Shown here one piece after another: positions 35,152 to 43,780 of a stretch of DNA of 64,000 bases. Origin of the DNA: Streptomyces sp. CB01373. GTDB lineage: Bacteria; Actinomycetota; Actinomycetes; Streptomycetales; Streptomycetaceae. The notes beneath the pieces are model-generated. The model saw nothing but the letters and a program-made list of their open reading frames with translations, was not told the DNA's origin and made no database searches. Location of the stretch: the NCBI RefSeq assembly GCF_002803075.1, contig NZ_NNBK01000001.1, positions 372,001 through 436,000 on the forward strand, in the 5' to 3' direction. How positions within the stretch are numbered: position 1 is the first letter of the stretch; every line of letters starts with the position of its first letter. Made by a program: the position numbers and the translations under genes.

Positions 35152-36357
35152 ATGCGCTTCCGGCACCCCGACGGCTCCACCGTCCACCTCGCCTACTGCA
35201 CCAACGTCCACCCCGCCGAGACCCTCGACGGCGTCGTGGCCCAACTGCGCGACCACTGCGAGCCCGTACGCCGCCGCCTGGGCCGCGACCGCCTCGGCAT
35301 CGGCCTGTGGCTCGCCCGGGACGCCGCCCGCACCCTCGACACCGACCCGTCCGCGCTGCGCGCCCTGCGCGCCGAACTCGACGGGCACGGCCTCGAGGTG
35401 GTCACCCTCAACGGCTTCCCCTACCAGGGCTTCGGCGCCGAAGAGGTCAAGTACCGCGTCTACAAGCCGGACTGGGCCGACGCCGCACGCCTCGACCACA
35501 CCACCGCGCTCGCCCGCATCCTCGCCGGCCTCCTCCCGGACGACGTCAAAGAGGGCAGCATCTCCACCCTGCCGCTGGCCTGGCGCACCGCGTACGACGA
35601 CTCCCGCGCCGAGCAGGCCCGTACCGCACTGCTCACCCTCGCCCAACGCCTCGACGCCCTGGATGAGTTGACCGGCCGCTCCATCCGCGTGGGCCTGGAA
35701 CCCGAACCGGGCTGCGTCGTCGAGACCACCCACGACGCCATCGCCCCGCTCACCGCGGTCGGCCACGAGCGCATCGGGATCTGCGTCGACACCTGCCACC
35801 TCGCCACCTCCTTCGAGGACCCGCACACCGCCCTGGACGCCCTCACCGCGGCCGGCGTCCCCGTCGTCAAGTCCCAGCTGTCCGCCGCCCTGCACGCCGA
35901 GCAGCCCCATCTGCCCGAGGTCCGCGAGGCCCTCGCCGCCTTCGACGAGCCCCGCTTCCTCCACCAGACCCGTACGTCCCCCACTCTCAACTCCGTTCGA
36001 GCGGGAGGGGCCCCCATCGCCGCAGGCCTGCGCGGAACCGACGACCTGGGCACCGCCCTCGGCGGCGACGTCCTGCCGGACTCCGCCCCGTGGCGCGCCC
36101 ACTTCCACGTCCCCCTGCACGCGGCGCCCGCCGAACCCCTCACCTCCACCCTCCCGGTCCTCAAGGCCGCCCTCACACGGCTGGTCGGCGGCCCGCGGCC
36201 GCTCACCCGCCACCTGGAGGTCGAGACCTACACCTGGCAGGCGCTCCCGCCCGAGCTGCGCCCCCGCGACCGCGGCCGGCTCGCCGACGGCATCGCCGCC
36301 GAACTCGCCCTCGCCCGCGACCTGCTGACCGACCTCGGCCTGAAGGAACTGCCATGA
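35152..36357 (+). CDS. eboE: EboE-like TIM-barrel protein
   Basis: Barrel protein of 401 residues, longer than the other sugar-isomerase-like proteins here. LAYCTNVHPAETL near the N-terminus, TLNGFPYQGF, EPEPGCVVE (Glu), ICVDTCHLATSFED (Asp, His), FHVPLHAAP and HLEVETYTWQALP (Glu) match the family annotated as metabolite traffic protein EboE. Its stop overlaps the EboF-like start (ATGA). In cyanobacteria the ebo genes are needed to move a scytonemin precursor to the periplasm, and in Pseudomonas they deter grazers; the EboE reaction is unknown. Confidence 0.75.
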   Translation: MRFRHPDGSTVHLAYCTNVHPAETLDGVVAQLRDHCEPVRRRLGRDRLGIGLWLARDAARTLDTDPSALRALRAELDGHGLEVVTLNGFPYQGFGAEEVKYRVYKPDWADAARLDHTTALARILAGLLPDDVKEGSISTLPLAWRTAYDDSRAEQARTALLTLAQRLDALDELTGRSIRVGLEPEPGCVVETTHDAIAPLTAVGHERIGICVDTCHLATSFEDPHTALDALTAAGVPVVKSQLSAALHAEQPHLPEVREALAAFDEPRFLHQTRTSPTLNSVRAGGAPIAAGLRGTDDLGTALGGDVLPDSAPWRAHFHVPLHAAPAEPLTSTLPVLKAALTRLVGGPRPLTRHLEVETYTWQALPPELRPRDRGRLADGIAAELALARDLLTDLGLKELP

Positions 36358-37775
36358 CCCGGCCCCAGGCACCGACACCCCTGCTCGTCCTGGACGTCGT
36401 CGGTCTCACCCCGCGCATCCTCGACCACATGCCCCACCTCAAGACGCTCGGCCAGTCGGGCTCGCGCGCCGCGCTCGGCACCGTCCTGCCCGCCGTCACC
36501 TGCGCCGCGCAGTCCACCTTCCTCACCGGCACCATGCCCGCCGAGCACGGAATCGTCGGCAACGGCTGGTACTTCCGCGAACTCGGCGACGTCCTGCTGT
36601 GGCGGCAGCACAACGGCCTCGTCGCCGGCGACAAGCTGTGGGACGCGGCCCGCCGCGCCCACCCCGGCTACACGGTCGCCAACATCTGCTGGTGGTACGC
36701 CATGGGCGCCGACACCGACATCACCGTCACCCCGCGACCCGTCTACTACGCCGACGGCCGCAAGGAACCCGACTGCTACACCCGCCCCCCGGCCCTGCAC
36801 GACGAACTCACCGAGAAACTCGGCACGTTCCCCCTGTTCCACTTCTGGGGCCCCGGCGCCGACCTCGTCTCCAGCCAGTGGATCATCGACGCCACCCGGC
36901 ACATCCTGCGCACCCGCCGACCCGACCTGACGCTCTGCTACCTGCCCCACCTCGACTACGACCTGCAGCGCTACGGCCCCGACGACCCGCGCTCCCTGCG
37001 AGCGGCGGCCGACCTCGACGCCGCCATGGCCCCGCTCCTGGACGACGCCCGCGCCGAGGGCCGTACCGTCGTCGTGCTGTCCGAGTACGGCATCACCCGC
37101 GCCGACCGGCCCGTCGACATCAACCGTGCCCTGCGCCGGGCCGGCCTGCTCGAAGTGCACACCCAGGACGGCATGGAGTACCTCGACCCGATGGCCTCCC
37201 GCGCCTTCGCCGTCGCCGACCACCAGATCGCCCACGTCTACGTGCGCCGCCCCGAGGACCTGGACGCCACCCGGGCCGCCCTCGACGGACTGCCCGGCAT
37301 CGAGCGACTCCTCGACGACGAGGGCAAGAAGGCCCACCACCTCGACCACCCGCGCTCCGGCGAACTCGTCGCCGTCGCCGAGCCGGACGCCTGGTTCACG
37401 TACTACTACTGGCTCGACGACGAGCGCGCGCCCGACTTCGCGCAGCTCGTCGAGATCCACCGCAAACCCGGTTACGACCCGGTCGAGCTCTTCATGGATC
37501 CGCACGACCCCTATGTGAAGGTCAAGGCCGCGACCGCCGTGGCCCGCAAGAAACTCGGCCTGCGCTACCGCATGGCGGTCGTGCCACTCGACGCCTCACC
37601 CATCCGCGGCAGCCACGGCCGCCTGCCCGCGAGCGACGACGACGGTCCGCTCCTCCTGTGCTCCACCCCCCGCGCCGTCGGCGACCGCATCGCGGCCACC
37701 GACGTGAAGTCCCTCCTGCTCCACCTCGCCGGTCTCGGCCACGCAGACCCCAAGCCCGAAGAGAGGCACCCGTGA
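36354..37775 (+). CDS. eboF: Alkaline phosphatase/phosphodiesterase-family protein (EboF-like)
   Basis: Nucleotide pyrophosphatase-type hydrolase of 473 residues. LLVLDVVGLTPRI holds the first metal Asp, AVTCAAQSTFLTGTMPAEHG the nucleophilic Thr and second-shell residues, YLPHLDYDLQRYGP the Asp/His pair, and LSEYGIT the position usually held by Asp-His (here Glu-Tyr, a deviation). HDPYVKVK and GSHGR close the fold. No signal peptide, so cytoplasmic. ATG 36354 overlaps the previous stop; its own stop overlaps the next GTG. It matches the last gene of ebo operons. Substrate unknown. Confidence 0.78.
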   Translation: MTRPQAPTPLLVLDVVGLTPRILDHMPHLKTLGQSGSRAALGTVLPAVTCAAQSTFLTGTMPAEHGIVGNGWYFRELGDVLLWRQHNGLVAGDKLWDAARRAHPGYTVANICWWYAMGADTDITVTPRPVYYADGRKEPDCYTRPPALHDELTEKLGTFPLFHFWGPGADLVSSQWIIDATRHILRTRRPDLTLCYLPHLDYDLQRYGPDDPRSLRAAADLDAAMAPLLDDARAEGRTVVVLSEYGITRADRPVDINRALRRAGLLEVHTQDGMEYLDPMASRAFAVADHQIAHVYVRRPEDLDATRAALDGLPGIERLLDDEGKKAHHLDHPRSGELVAVAEPDAWFTYYYWLDDERAPDFAQLVEIHRKPGYDPVELFMDPHDPYVKVKAATAVARKKLGLRYRMAVVPLDASPIRGSHGRLPASDDDGPLLLCSTPRAVGDRIAATDVKSLLLHLAGLGHADPKPEERHP

Positions 37776-38929
37776 ACGACATCCAAGCCACCGACCACGG
37801 CACCGACGAACAGCTGCGCCGCAGCCTGGGCATCGGCCGCCGCAGTTTCCTCAGCACCTGCACCGCCGTCGCGGCCGGGGCCATCGCCGCACCCGTCCTC
37901 GGCGCGGCCCCCGTGCTGGCGGCCCCCGCCGAGTCGAACGGCAAGGCCAAGGGCCACCTGCTCGTCCCCGAGGACAAGCGCGGCATCATCCTCTACACCG
38001 TGCGCGACGCCACCGGCCGCGACCCGTACTCCACCAGCCTGCCCTCCGGCTTCCGCGCCGTGTTCGAGCAACTGGCCCGGTTCGGCTACCGGCAGGTGGA
38101 GTTCGCGGGCTACGGCCAGCACGCCAACGCCCCCGGCGGCGCCAACCTGGAGAACGTCGAGGGCGCCCGGCTGCTGCGCCGCTGGCTGGACGAGTACGGG
38201 CTGCGGGCGCAGGGCAACCACGGCTTCATCCCGGGCTCCTGGCCGCTGACCACCGGCGACCTGGACACCTTCAAGAAGCACCTGGAGATCGCCAACATCC
38301 TCGGCATGCAGCACGTGGGGACCGGCAACGACCCCACCGGCAGCAACTACAAGGCCGACTGGGACGCCGCGGCGGAGAAGTGGCACGCCCTCGGCGAGAT
38401 CGCCCGCCGCGCCGGGCTCAAGCTCTACACCCACAACCACGACGCCGCCTACGGCTTCCTGCTCGACGGCGGTCCGCTCGACGCGCAGGGCCGCCCGACC
38501 CGCAGCTCCGGCATCCGCAAGCTGGAGTACTTCCTGTCCATCACCGACCCGAAGCTGATCTGGCTGGAGATGGACATCTTCTGGGCGCACGTGGCCCAGT
38601 ACAAGTTCCGCACCTACACCGACCACGACGGGGCCACCCGGCAGAACATCTTCGACCCGGCCGGGCTGGTCACCCGCCACAACAAGCGCTACCCGCTGTT
38701 CCACGCCAAGGACGGCGTCATCAACAACACCAGCGGACAGGGCTACGACATGGTCCCGTTCGGCACCGGCGTCATCGACTACACCACCTTCTTCACCCGG
38801 GTCGGCGACCCGAACTACCACCACCCGATGGTCGAGCAGGACAACGCCCCGAGCTCCACCGACCCGGCCCAGTCGCTGGAACACGCCCGGATCGGCTACC
38901 GGAACATGGCCGCGCTGCGCCGCAAGTGA
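37772..38929 (+). CDS. Tat-exported TIM-barrel sugar isomerase-like protein
   Basis: AP_endonuc_2-type barrel of 385 residues with a twin-arginine signal (GIGRRSFLSTCTAVAAGA, about 20-37; cleavage near APVLAAPA, about 50). GTG 37772 overlaps the EboF stop (GTGA). Barrel motifs: YTVRDATGRDP, LYTHNHDAAYG, WLEMDIFWAH (Glu/Asp) and PLFHAKDGVI, with MVEQDNAP carrying the last metal Glu. Folded export by Tat fits a cofactor- or metal-containing enzyme. It places one step of the ebo-type pathway outside the membrane. Last gene before the 18-bp terminator. Confidence 0.82.
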   Translation: MNDIQATDHGTDEQLRRSLGIGRRSFLSTCTAVAAGAIAAPVLGAAPVLAAPAESNGKAKGHLLVPEDKRGIILYTVRDATGRDPYSTSLPSGFRAVFEQLARFGYRQVEFAGYGQHANAPGGANLENVEGARLLRRWLDEYGLRAQGNHGFIPGSWPLTTGDLDTFKKHLEIANILGMQHVGTGNDPTGSNYKADWDAAAEKWHALGEIARRAGLKLYTHNHDAAYGFLLDGGPLDAQGRPTRSSGIRKLEYFLSITDPKLIWLEMDIFWAHVAQYKFRTYTDHDGATRQNIFDPAGLVTRHNKRYPLFHAKDGVINNTSGQGYDMVPFGTGVIDYTTFFTRVGDPNYHHPMVEQDNAPSSTDPAQSLEHARIGYRNMAALRRK

Positions 38930-38935
38930 CGAACA

Positions 38936-38975
38936 GGGAGGGGCCCTCCCCGCGACCGCGGGGAGGGCCCCTCCC
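38936..38975 (+). terminator. Terminator of ebo-type operon
   Basis: Perfect 18-bp inverted repeat (38936-38953 with 38958-38975) and loop GACC, six bases after the last stop. One of the strongest hairpins in the window. Confidence 0.92.
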
Positions 38976-38991
38976 AGGGGTGGATACGCAG

Positions 38992-39021
38992 GTGAAACGC
39001 ACTCCGAAAGCTTGGTATTGT
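38992..39021 (+). promoter_or_regulatory. Predicted tRNA promoter
   Basis: GTGAAA (38992-38997) and TATTGT (39016-39021) are 18 bases apart, 48 bases before the mature tRNA. Predicted by eye. Confidence 0.4.
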
Positions 39022-39069
39022 TGTCCATGTCGCCGCGGGGAACGCCCCCGGTCAGGCGGCAGACACCTG

Positions 39070-39154
39070 GTCCGGGTGGCGGAATGGCAGACGCGCTAGC
39101 TTGAGGTGCTAGTGCCCTTTATCGGGCGTGGGGGTTCAAGTCCCCCCTCGGACA
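39070..39154 (+). tRNA. tRNA-Leu (anticodon GAG)
   Basis: An 85-base cloverleaf. The acceptor stem is GTCCGGG with CTCGGAC (one G-U pair), the anticodon stem CTAGC/GCTAG with loop TTGAGGT, giving anticodon GAG, the long variable arm GCCC-TTTATC-GGGC is as in leucine tRNAs, and the T arm is GGGGG-TTCAAGT-CCCCC. The discriminator is A and CCA is not encoded. Confidence 0.95.
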
Positions 39155-39171
39155 CTCTCTGTAACGAAGAG

Positions 39172-39203
39172 CGAGGACCACGACCTTACGGTCGCGGTCC
39201 TCG
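39172..39203 (+). terminator. Terminator of tRNA-Leu
   Basis: Hairpin of 13 paired bases with one mismatch (39172-39184/85 with 39190-39203) and loop TTAC, 17 bases after the tRNA. Confidence 0.8.
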
Positions 39204-39297
39204 TCGCGTTTCGGACACGGCCCGCCGCTGGTCGGCGACCTGGGCCCGCCTCAGCCGGGCCTGCCACTACCACGGGTACGAGCCGGCTTCCACGCAC

Positions 39298-39756
39298 GTG
39301 GAGCTGTGTGCGTGGCGGGACGACGTCGAGCGGGTGATCAAGGCTTTGGCGCCCGGGCTGCGCACGGTCCCGCACCGGGCGCTGGTGCTCGGACCGGTCC
39401 TCGCCCAGGTGTGGCGCCCCCAGCCGGCGCTGGTGCATGCCCTGTCCGGGGTGCTGAAGGACTGCACGGTCCCTCAGGCCCGTACGTCGGAGCCGCCCAT
39501 GCGCGAGACGAAGGCGGGCCGTCCGGAGTGTCTGGCCTGTGCGACGGGCCCGGACCTCGCGGACTGGCGGCGCATCGGCACCGCTCTGGGGCGGGCGGCC
39601 CTGCCGGCGAAGAAGAGGCCGGACGCGGTGGACGCCTGGGTGGCCCTGGCAGCGGCCCGGCACGGCAGCGCGGTCATTTTCACCACCGACCCCGCTGACA
39701 TCCAGGCCTACCTGACGGTCCTCGCGCCGACGGATGTGCACGTGGTCGCCGTCTGA
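39298..39756 (+). pseudogene. PIN-domain protein remnant
   Basis: A frame open from GTG 39298 (152 codons) carries the middle and end of a PIN-type ribonuclease: ALVLGPVLAQVWR (central strand/helix) and DAVDAWVALAAARHGSAVIFTTDPADIQAY (final acidic cluster). The N-terminal strand with the first catalytic Asp (usually LDxxAL) is missing, and a Cys-rich, poorly matching insertion lies around residues 58-92. The frame stays open upstream into tRNA-derived sequence, which is not coding. Probably a decayed VapC-like gene left beside the tRNA; no antitoxin gene is next to it. Confidence 0.5.
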
Positions 39757-39943
39757 CGACCGGGAACCACGATCCGCCCCGTCCGGATGGCCGCGCAGGC
39801 GGTGAACGATCCGTCGGCGGCAGGAGCAGGGCGCGGGGCTCGGCCTTCCCCTTACGGTCGGGGTGGCGATGGCAGCGTTGGCGCCGTCTTGTTGACCTGA
39901 CGCAACGTCTCGACCGGCACCTTGGCGAGCTGCGGCGCGGGGT

Positions 39944-41650
39944 TCAGTCGCGGATGGCGTCCAGGGCCATCAGTGCCACCTCCAGCGAGACACAGACGTC
40001 CTCGGAGTCCAGGTCGACGTCGAGGATGCGGCTGACGCGGGTGAGGCTCTCGTACATCCAGGCGCGTGAGACATGGGCCGCCTCGGCCGCGGCGGTCTTG
40101 TTCCGTCCGGATTTCAGGTAGGCGTGCAGCAGCGGTACCAGCGACGTGCCGTTCTTCTCGTCGTACACCAGCAGGGGCCGCAGCTCGCGTTCGGCGAAGG
40201 TCTGCAGCCGCGCGTCGTCGCGCAGGAGCTGGAGGAGGCCGCGCAACCGAAGATCCGGCAGGCGGTAGTACAGCCGCCGGTCCGGCAGCCGGGTCGCGGC
40301 GTCGGCGACCTGGAGCGTGCTCAGGAGGGCGCGCCGTACCTCGGAGACGGAGGAGACGTAGTCCCCGACGGCCATGATGTAACGATTCTGCGGGATGCCT
40401 TGGTGGACCCGGGCCGCGAGCCGTTCGATCGTCGTCGAGGGGTCCTCGCGGGGCCCGAGCGAGACCAGTACACCGATCACGGTCTCCTCGACCGGGCCGA
40501 CCAGCGCCAGCAGACCGAGCTCGCGGACCGCGTCGGTGGCCACCTGGGCGGTGGTGCGCAGGACGGACTGCCGGTCGAACGCGTTGTCGGGCAGCGTCTC
40601 GCGGGTGCGCAGGACCATCGGAAGGAGACGGCGGCCGTCGAGCGGCACACCGATGGCCCGCGCCTCCAGGGCGATCTCCGCGCTGGTCCGCTGGGGCGAC
40701 AGCAGGCCGGACAGCAGGGTGCGGTGAGTGTGCAGGGCCAGGGTCTCCTGGTCGCGGGCGACCAGCCGGCCCAGGGCGAGCGTGGAGGCGGCCCGCTCGA
40801 TGAGCATCGTCAGCCGGGGCGAGACGCCCGGCACCGACATCAGGACGAGCCGGCCCCAGTCCTCGCCGCGTGCGCCCACGGTGCTCACCAGCCAGCCGCT
40901 CTGCTGGTCGTGGGCGGTGCGGGTGGTGGCCTGGACGCTACGGGACCGGGCTTCCCACTGGCTGAGTACCTCCTGTGCGGGGAGTCCGGCGGTGTTGAAG
41001 GCGAGCACCTGGTGGGAGAGGTTCTCCAGTACGGCCGGACGGCCGGACATCCGGGCCGCCTGCCGCAGCACGTCCCCCGGTCCGGCCCCCTCGACCGCGA
41101 GTTCGTTGAAGGTCTGGTGGATGCGTTCGGACGCCTGCAACTCCTCGATCCGGTTCTCGAGGATCCTGCGGTGCACATCCTCGGTGATCTCCACGAACCG
41201 GGTGGTCCGCAGCAGGACGACCAGCGGCAGGCCGCGCCGCTCGGCAGCGGCCCGCATCTCCTCGGGCAGCGCGTCGTGGAACCGCGGCCCGAGGCCCACC
41301 ACCACCCCGGCGGCTCCCACGTCGGCGAGGTCGTCGATGAAGCGGGCCAGGGACGCGTCGTCGGAAGGCAGCGCGATACCGGTCGTGAGGATCAGTTCGC
41401 CACCGCGCAGCATCGGCGCGATCGTCGGCAGCTCGCTGACATGCACCCAGCGCACGGGCGCGGTCAGTCCGTCCGCACCCGCCACGACCTCGGGCCGTCC
41501 CTCCCACAGCGAGGGGAACTCCAGCACCTGGGCCAGGGTGGGCAGCCCCCCGGCAGTGGGGAGGCAGCCGCCCGGACCGCCGTCGGCCTCGCCGTCAGGG
41601 CTTCCCGGGGGCTCGGCTCGGTGGTGTGTTTCCTCTCCTGTGTCGGCCAT
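39944..41650 (-). CDS. PucR-family transcriptional regulator
   Basis: Regulator of 568 residues. ATG 41650 is preferred to an in-frame TTG 48 bases earlier that overlaps the upstream stop. The N-terminal PucR domain (about 35-160; LAQVLEFPSLWEGRPEVVAG, RWVHVSELP, LRGGELILTTG) senses a metabolite; the C-terminal CdaR/PucR helix-turn-helix (about 500-555; HAYLKSGRNKTAAAEAAHVSRAWMYESLTR) binds DNA. Founding members control purine catabolism. It is the last gene of the catabolic operon, 26 bases after the M20 gene, so it probably regulates that operon and itself. Confidence 0.9.
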   Translation of the reverse strand: MADTGEETHHRAEPPGSPDGEADGGPGGCLPTAGGLPTLAQVLEFPSLWEGRPEVVAGADGLTAPVRWVHVSELPTIAPMLRGGELILTTGIALPSDDASLARFIDDLADVGAAGVVVGLGPRFHDALPEEMRAAAERRGLPLVVLLRTTRFVEITEDVHRRILENRIEELQASERIHQTFNELAVEGAGPGDVLRQAARMSGRPAVLENLSHQVLAFNTAGLPAQEVLSQWEARSRSVQATTRTAHDQQSGWLVSTVGARGEDWGRLVLMSVPGVSPRLTMLIERAASTLALGRLVARDQETLALHTHRTLLSGLLSPQRTSAEIALEARAIGVPLDGRRLLPMVLRTRETLPDNAFDRQSVLRTTAQVATDAVRELGLLALVGPVEETVIGVLVSLGPREDPSTTIERLAARVHQGIPQNRYIMAVGDYVSSVSEVRRALLSTLQVADAATRLPDRRLYYRLPDLRLRGLLQLLRDDARLQTFAERELRPLLVYDEKNGTSLVPLLHAYLKSGRNKTAAAEAAHVSRAWMYESLTRVSRILDVDLDSEDVCVSLEVALMALDAIRD

Positions 41651-41676
41651 GCCCCTGGCACCCCTTCTCGGTGTTC

Positions 41677-42852
41677 TTATCCCGGGTTGTTCCGCCAATT
41701 GTCCACGAGGGTCCAGAGCACCCGGGCGCCGAGGTCCAGGTCAGCGAGCGGGACGTACTCGTCGGCGGTGTGGGCCTGGTCGGTCGCGCCCGGTCCGAAG
41801 ACGGTGCACGAGGTGCTGCCGGTGAGCGCCGCCACCATGGAGGCGTCGGTGTACGCCTCGTGTCCGTCGGCCCCTCCGACCGGCACCGACTGGCCGGTGT
41901 GCTCCCGGTAGGCGGCTCTTATGCCCCGCACGATCCGTGAGTCGTCGGCAGCGCGGACCGGTGGGCGCTCGGCGCCGAGCGGATCGATCTCGTACCGTGC
42001 TCCCGGGTGCTCCTCGATCACGGCCGAGGCGACCCGCTCGACCAGCTCCACGGCGTGCGCGGGGGTCAGCGGGGGGACGATCCGGATGTCCAGGCCGGCC
42101 TCGCACACCGGGGGCACGACGTTCGTCGCCACCCCTCCACGCACGGTGCCGCAGGTGAAGCGCGGCCGGCCGAGCAGGGGATCCTCGTAGGGCAGTGCGG
42201 CGAAGACCGTCTTCAGCCGGTCCACGATCTTGGCCATCAGGTGGTTGGCGTCGATGCCGAGGTTCGCCCGGCCCGCGTGCGCCATCCGGCCGTGCACGCG
42301 CAGGGTCAGCCAGCGCAGACCCATCTGGGCGATCCGCAGCCGCATCCCGGTCGGTTCCAGGGCGAGCACCTGGTCGTCGGGGCGCAGCAGACCGCTCTCG
42401 ACCAGGCGGTGCGCACCGGCCATGTCCGGGGCCTCCTCGTCCACGGTCGCCACCAGGAGGACGTCTCCGGCGGGCGGACGGCCACTCGCGGTGAGCGCGT
42501 CGAGGAGGTTGATCGACAGAGCCAGACCCGCCTTCATGTCGCAGGCGCCGCGCCCGTACAAGCGGCCGTCGGCCACGGCTCCGCCGAGCGGCGGGAAGGT
42601 CCAGCCCTCGCCCACGGGCACGGTGTCCATGTGGCTGAGCAGTACGAGCCGGGGGGCGGACCCCTCGCCGGGCACGCGGGCCACGACATTGTCGCGGCCC
42701 TCCGCCACCGGCATGCGCTCGGTGGCCACGCCCGCGTCGGTGAGCCGGTTGCCGACCCACTCGGCGCACTTGCCTTCGAGCGGTCCGGGATTCTGGCTGT
42801 CGATGCCGATCAGGGTGCGGGTGTCGGTGAGGACGACGTCCGGAGAGATCAT
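41677..42852 (-). CDS. M20-family amidohydrolase/deacylase
   Basis: Zinc-dependent hydrolase of 391 residues (ArgE/DapE/CPG2 group). ATG 42852 has AAGGAG six bases upstream. LLSHMDTVP (His, Asp), YGRGACDMKAG (bridging Asp), VDEEAPDMAGA (catalytic Glu pair) and DQAHTADEYV (His) give a complete metal site, with a dimerisation domain between (about 180-290). It cleaves an amide or N-acyl bond of a small molecule; M20 members include allantoate and N-carbamoyl amidohydrolases, which suits the PucR context, but the substrate is not proven. The 16 bases around its ribosome site and start are identical to those of the GGT gene (48519). Confidence 0.88.
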   Translation of the reverse strand: MISPDVVLTDTRTLIGIDSQNPGPLEGKCAEWVGNRLTDAGVATERMPVAEGRDNVVARVPGEGSAPRLVLLSHMDTVPVGEGWTFPPLGGAVADGRLYGRGACDMKAGLALSINLLDALTASGRPPAGDVLLVATVDEEAPDMAGAHRLVESGLLRPDDQVLALEPTGMRLRIAQMGLRWLTLRVHGRMAHAGRANLGIDANHLMAKIVDRLKTVFAALPYEDPLLGRPRFTCGTVRGGVATNVVPPVCEAGLDIRIVPPLTPAHAVELVERVASAVIEEHPGARYEIDPLGAERPPVRAADDSRIVRGIRAAYREHTGQSVPVGGADGHEAYTDASMVAALTGSTSCTVFGPGATDQAHTADEYVPLADLDLGARVLWTLVDNWRNNPG

Positions 42853-43009
42853 CGCGTTCTCCTTGGTTCGGTGCGGCGGGCGCCGAGGACCGGTGGCCGG
42901 TCGGCGACCTGGTGCCGGATGGGCGCGGGACGCTGAGCCGCGGGGGTGGGGGCCGGTGTCAGGCGGACGGATCGGCCCGGTGGTCACGGGCCGGCTGGGC
43001 GGGAGCTGA

Positions 43010-43780
43010 TCAGCCGGCCGGGGCTGGGCCGTCGACGACAAGGGTCTGGCCGCTGATCCCGGAGCTGTCGGCCGACACGAGCCAGGCACAGGTCCGGGCC
43101 ACCTCCGCCGGGTCGATCAGACGGCGGAACGCCGAGGCGTCCGCGAACCGGGCCAGGACTTCGGTTTCGGTCGTGTGTTCGCGCTCCGCCACCTGCGCGG
43201 CCAGCCGCCGCAGCATGGGGCTGTCCACGTTGCCGGGGCAGACCGTGTTCGCCCGTCCGCCGTATGCGGCGATCTCCGCCGCGAAGGACTGGACGAAGCC
43301 GATCAGGCCGAACTTCGAGGCGCAGTACACCGACCCGCCCGCCTCGCCGCGCAGACCGGCGGTGGAGGAGAGGAACACCGCGCCGAACGGGTGCGGGTCC
43401 GCGGCCAGCGATCGCGCCAGGGCCTGCCCGGTGCGGAACGCCCCGCGCAGGTTGACCTCCATCAGCCGGTCGTACCGCGACCAGTCGGTGGTCGCCACCG
43501 GGCCCGTGTAGTTCACGCCCGCGGCGTACACGAGCCCGTCAAGACGCTCGCCGTCGCCGGCGGCGTCCCGCAGCATCCGCTCGACCGATCCCTGATCGGT
43601 CACGTCGACCGGTCCGGCCCGGTGGCCGGGGCCGGGCAGGTCGGTCAGGGCGTCCGACGGATCGACGGTGTCCACCGCCCACACCGTGTGGCCGCGCCGC
43701 GCTACCGCCTCGCACACCGCGCGGCCCAGCGCGCCCGCCGCGCCGACGACGGCCACGACGGACCCCGGCTGCCCGGTCAC
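43010..43780 (-). CDS. SDR-family oxidoreductase
   Basis: Classical short-chain dehydrogenase of 256 residues. GTG 43780 overlaps the E1 beta stop (GTGA). VVGAAGALGRAVCEAVARRG is a slightly altered glycine motif (GAAGALG in place of TGxxxGIG), then YAAGVN, FLSSTAGL (Ser) and YCASKFGLIGF (Tyr, Lys). ISGQTLVVDGP is the usual end. Probably oxidises or reduces an alcohol/ketone intermediate of the operon's pathway; acetoin or diacetyl-type substrates are possible given the E1 pair next door. A 157-base spacer separates it from the M20 gene. Confidence 0.85.
   Translation of the reverse strand: MTGQPGSVVAVVGAAGALGRAVCEAVARRGHTVWAVDTVDPSDALTDLPGPGHRAGPVDVTDQGSVERMLRDAAGDGERLDGLVYAAGVNYTGPVATTDWSRYDRLMEVNLRGAFRTGQALARSLAADPHPFGAVFLSSTAGLRGEAGGSVYCASKFGLIGFVQSFAAEIAAYGGRANTVCPGNVDSPMLRRLAAQVAEREHTTETEVLARFADASAFRRLIDPAEVARTCAWLVSADSSGISGQTLVVDGPAPAG

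Noticed and set aside
34177..36378. 733-codon minus-strand frame across the ebo-type genes
   Set aside because: Shadow of the EboB and EboE genes; Gly/Val/Glu-rich, no motifs.
39106..39297. Extended coding region for the PIN protein starting inside the tRNA
   Set aside because: It overlaps the tRNA variable and T arms and the tRNA terminator, so it cannot be a genuine N-terminus.
39757..39943. Possible gene fragment reading QLAKVPVETLRQVNK on the minus strand
   Set aside because: Too short, no start or family match that I can support; left as unassigned intergenic sequence.
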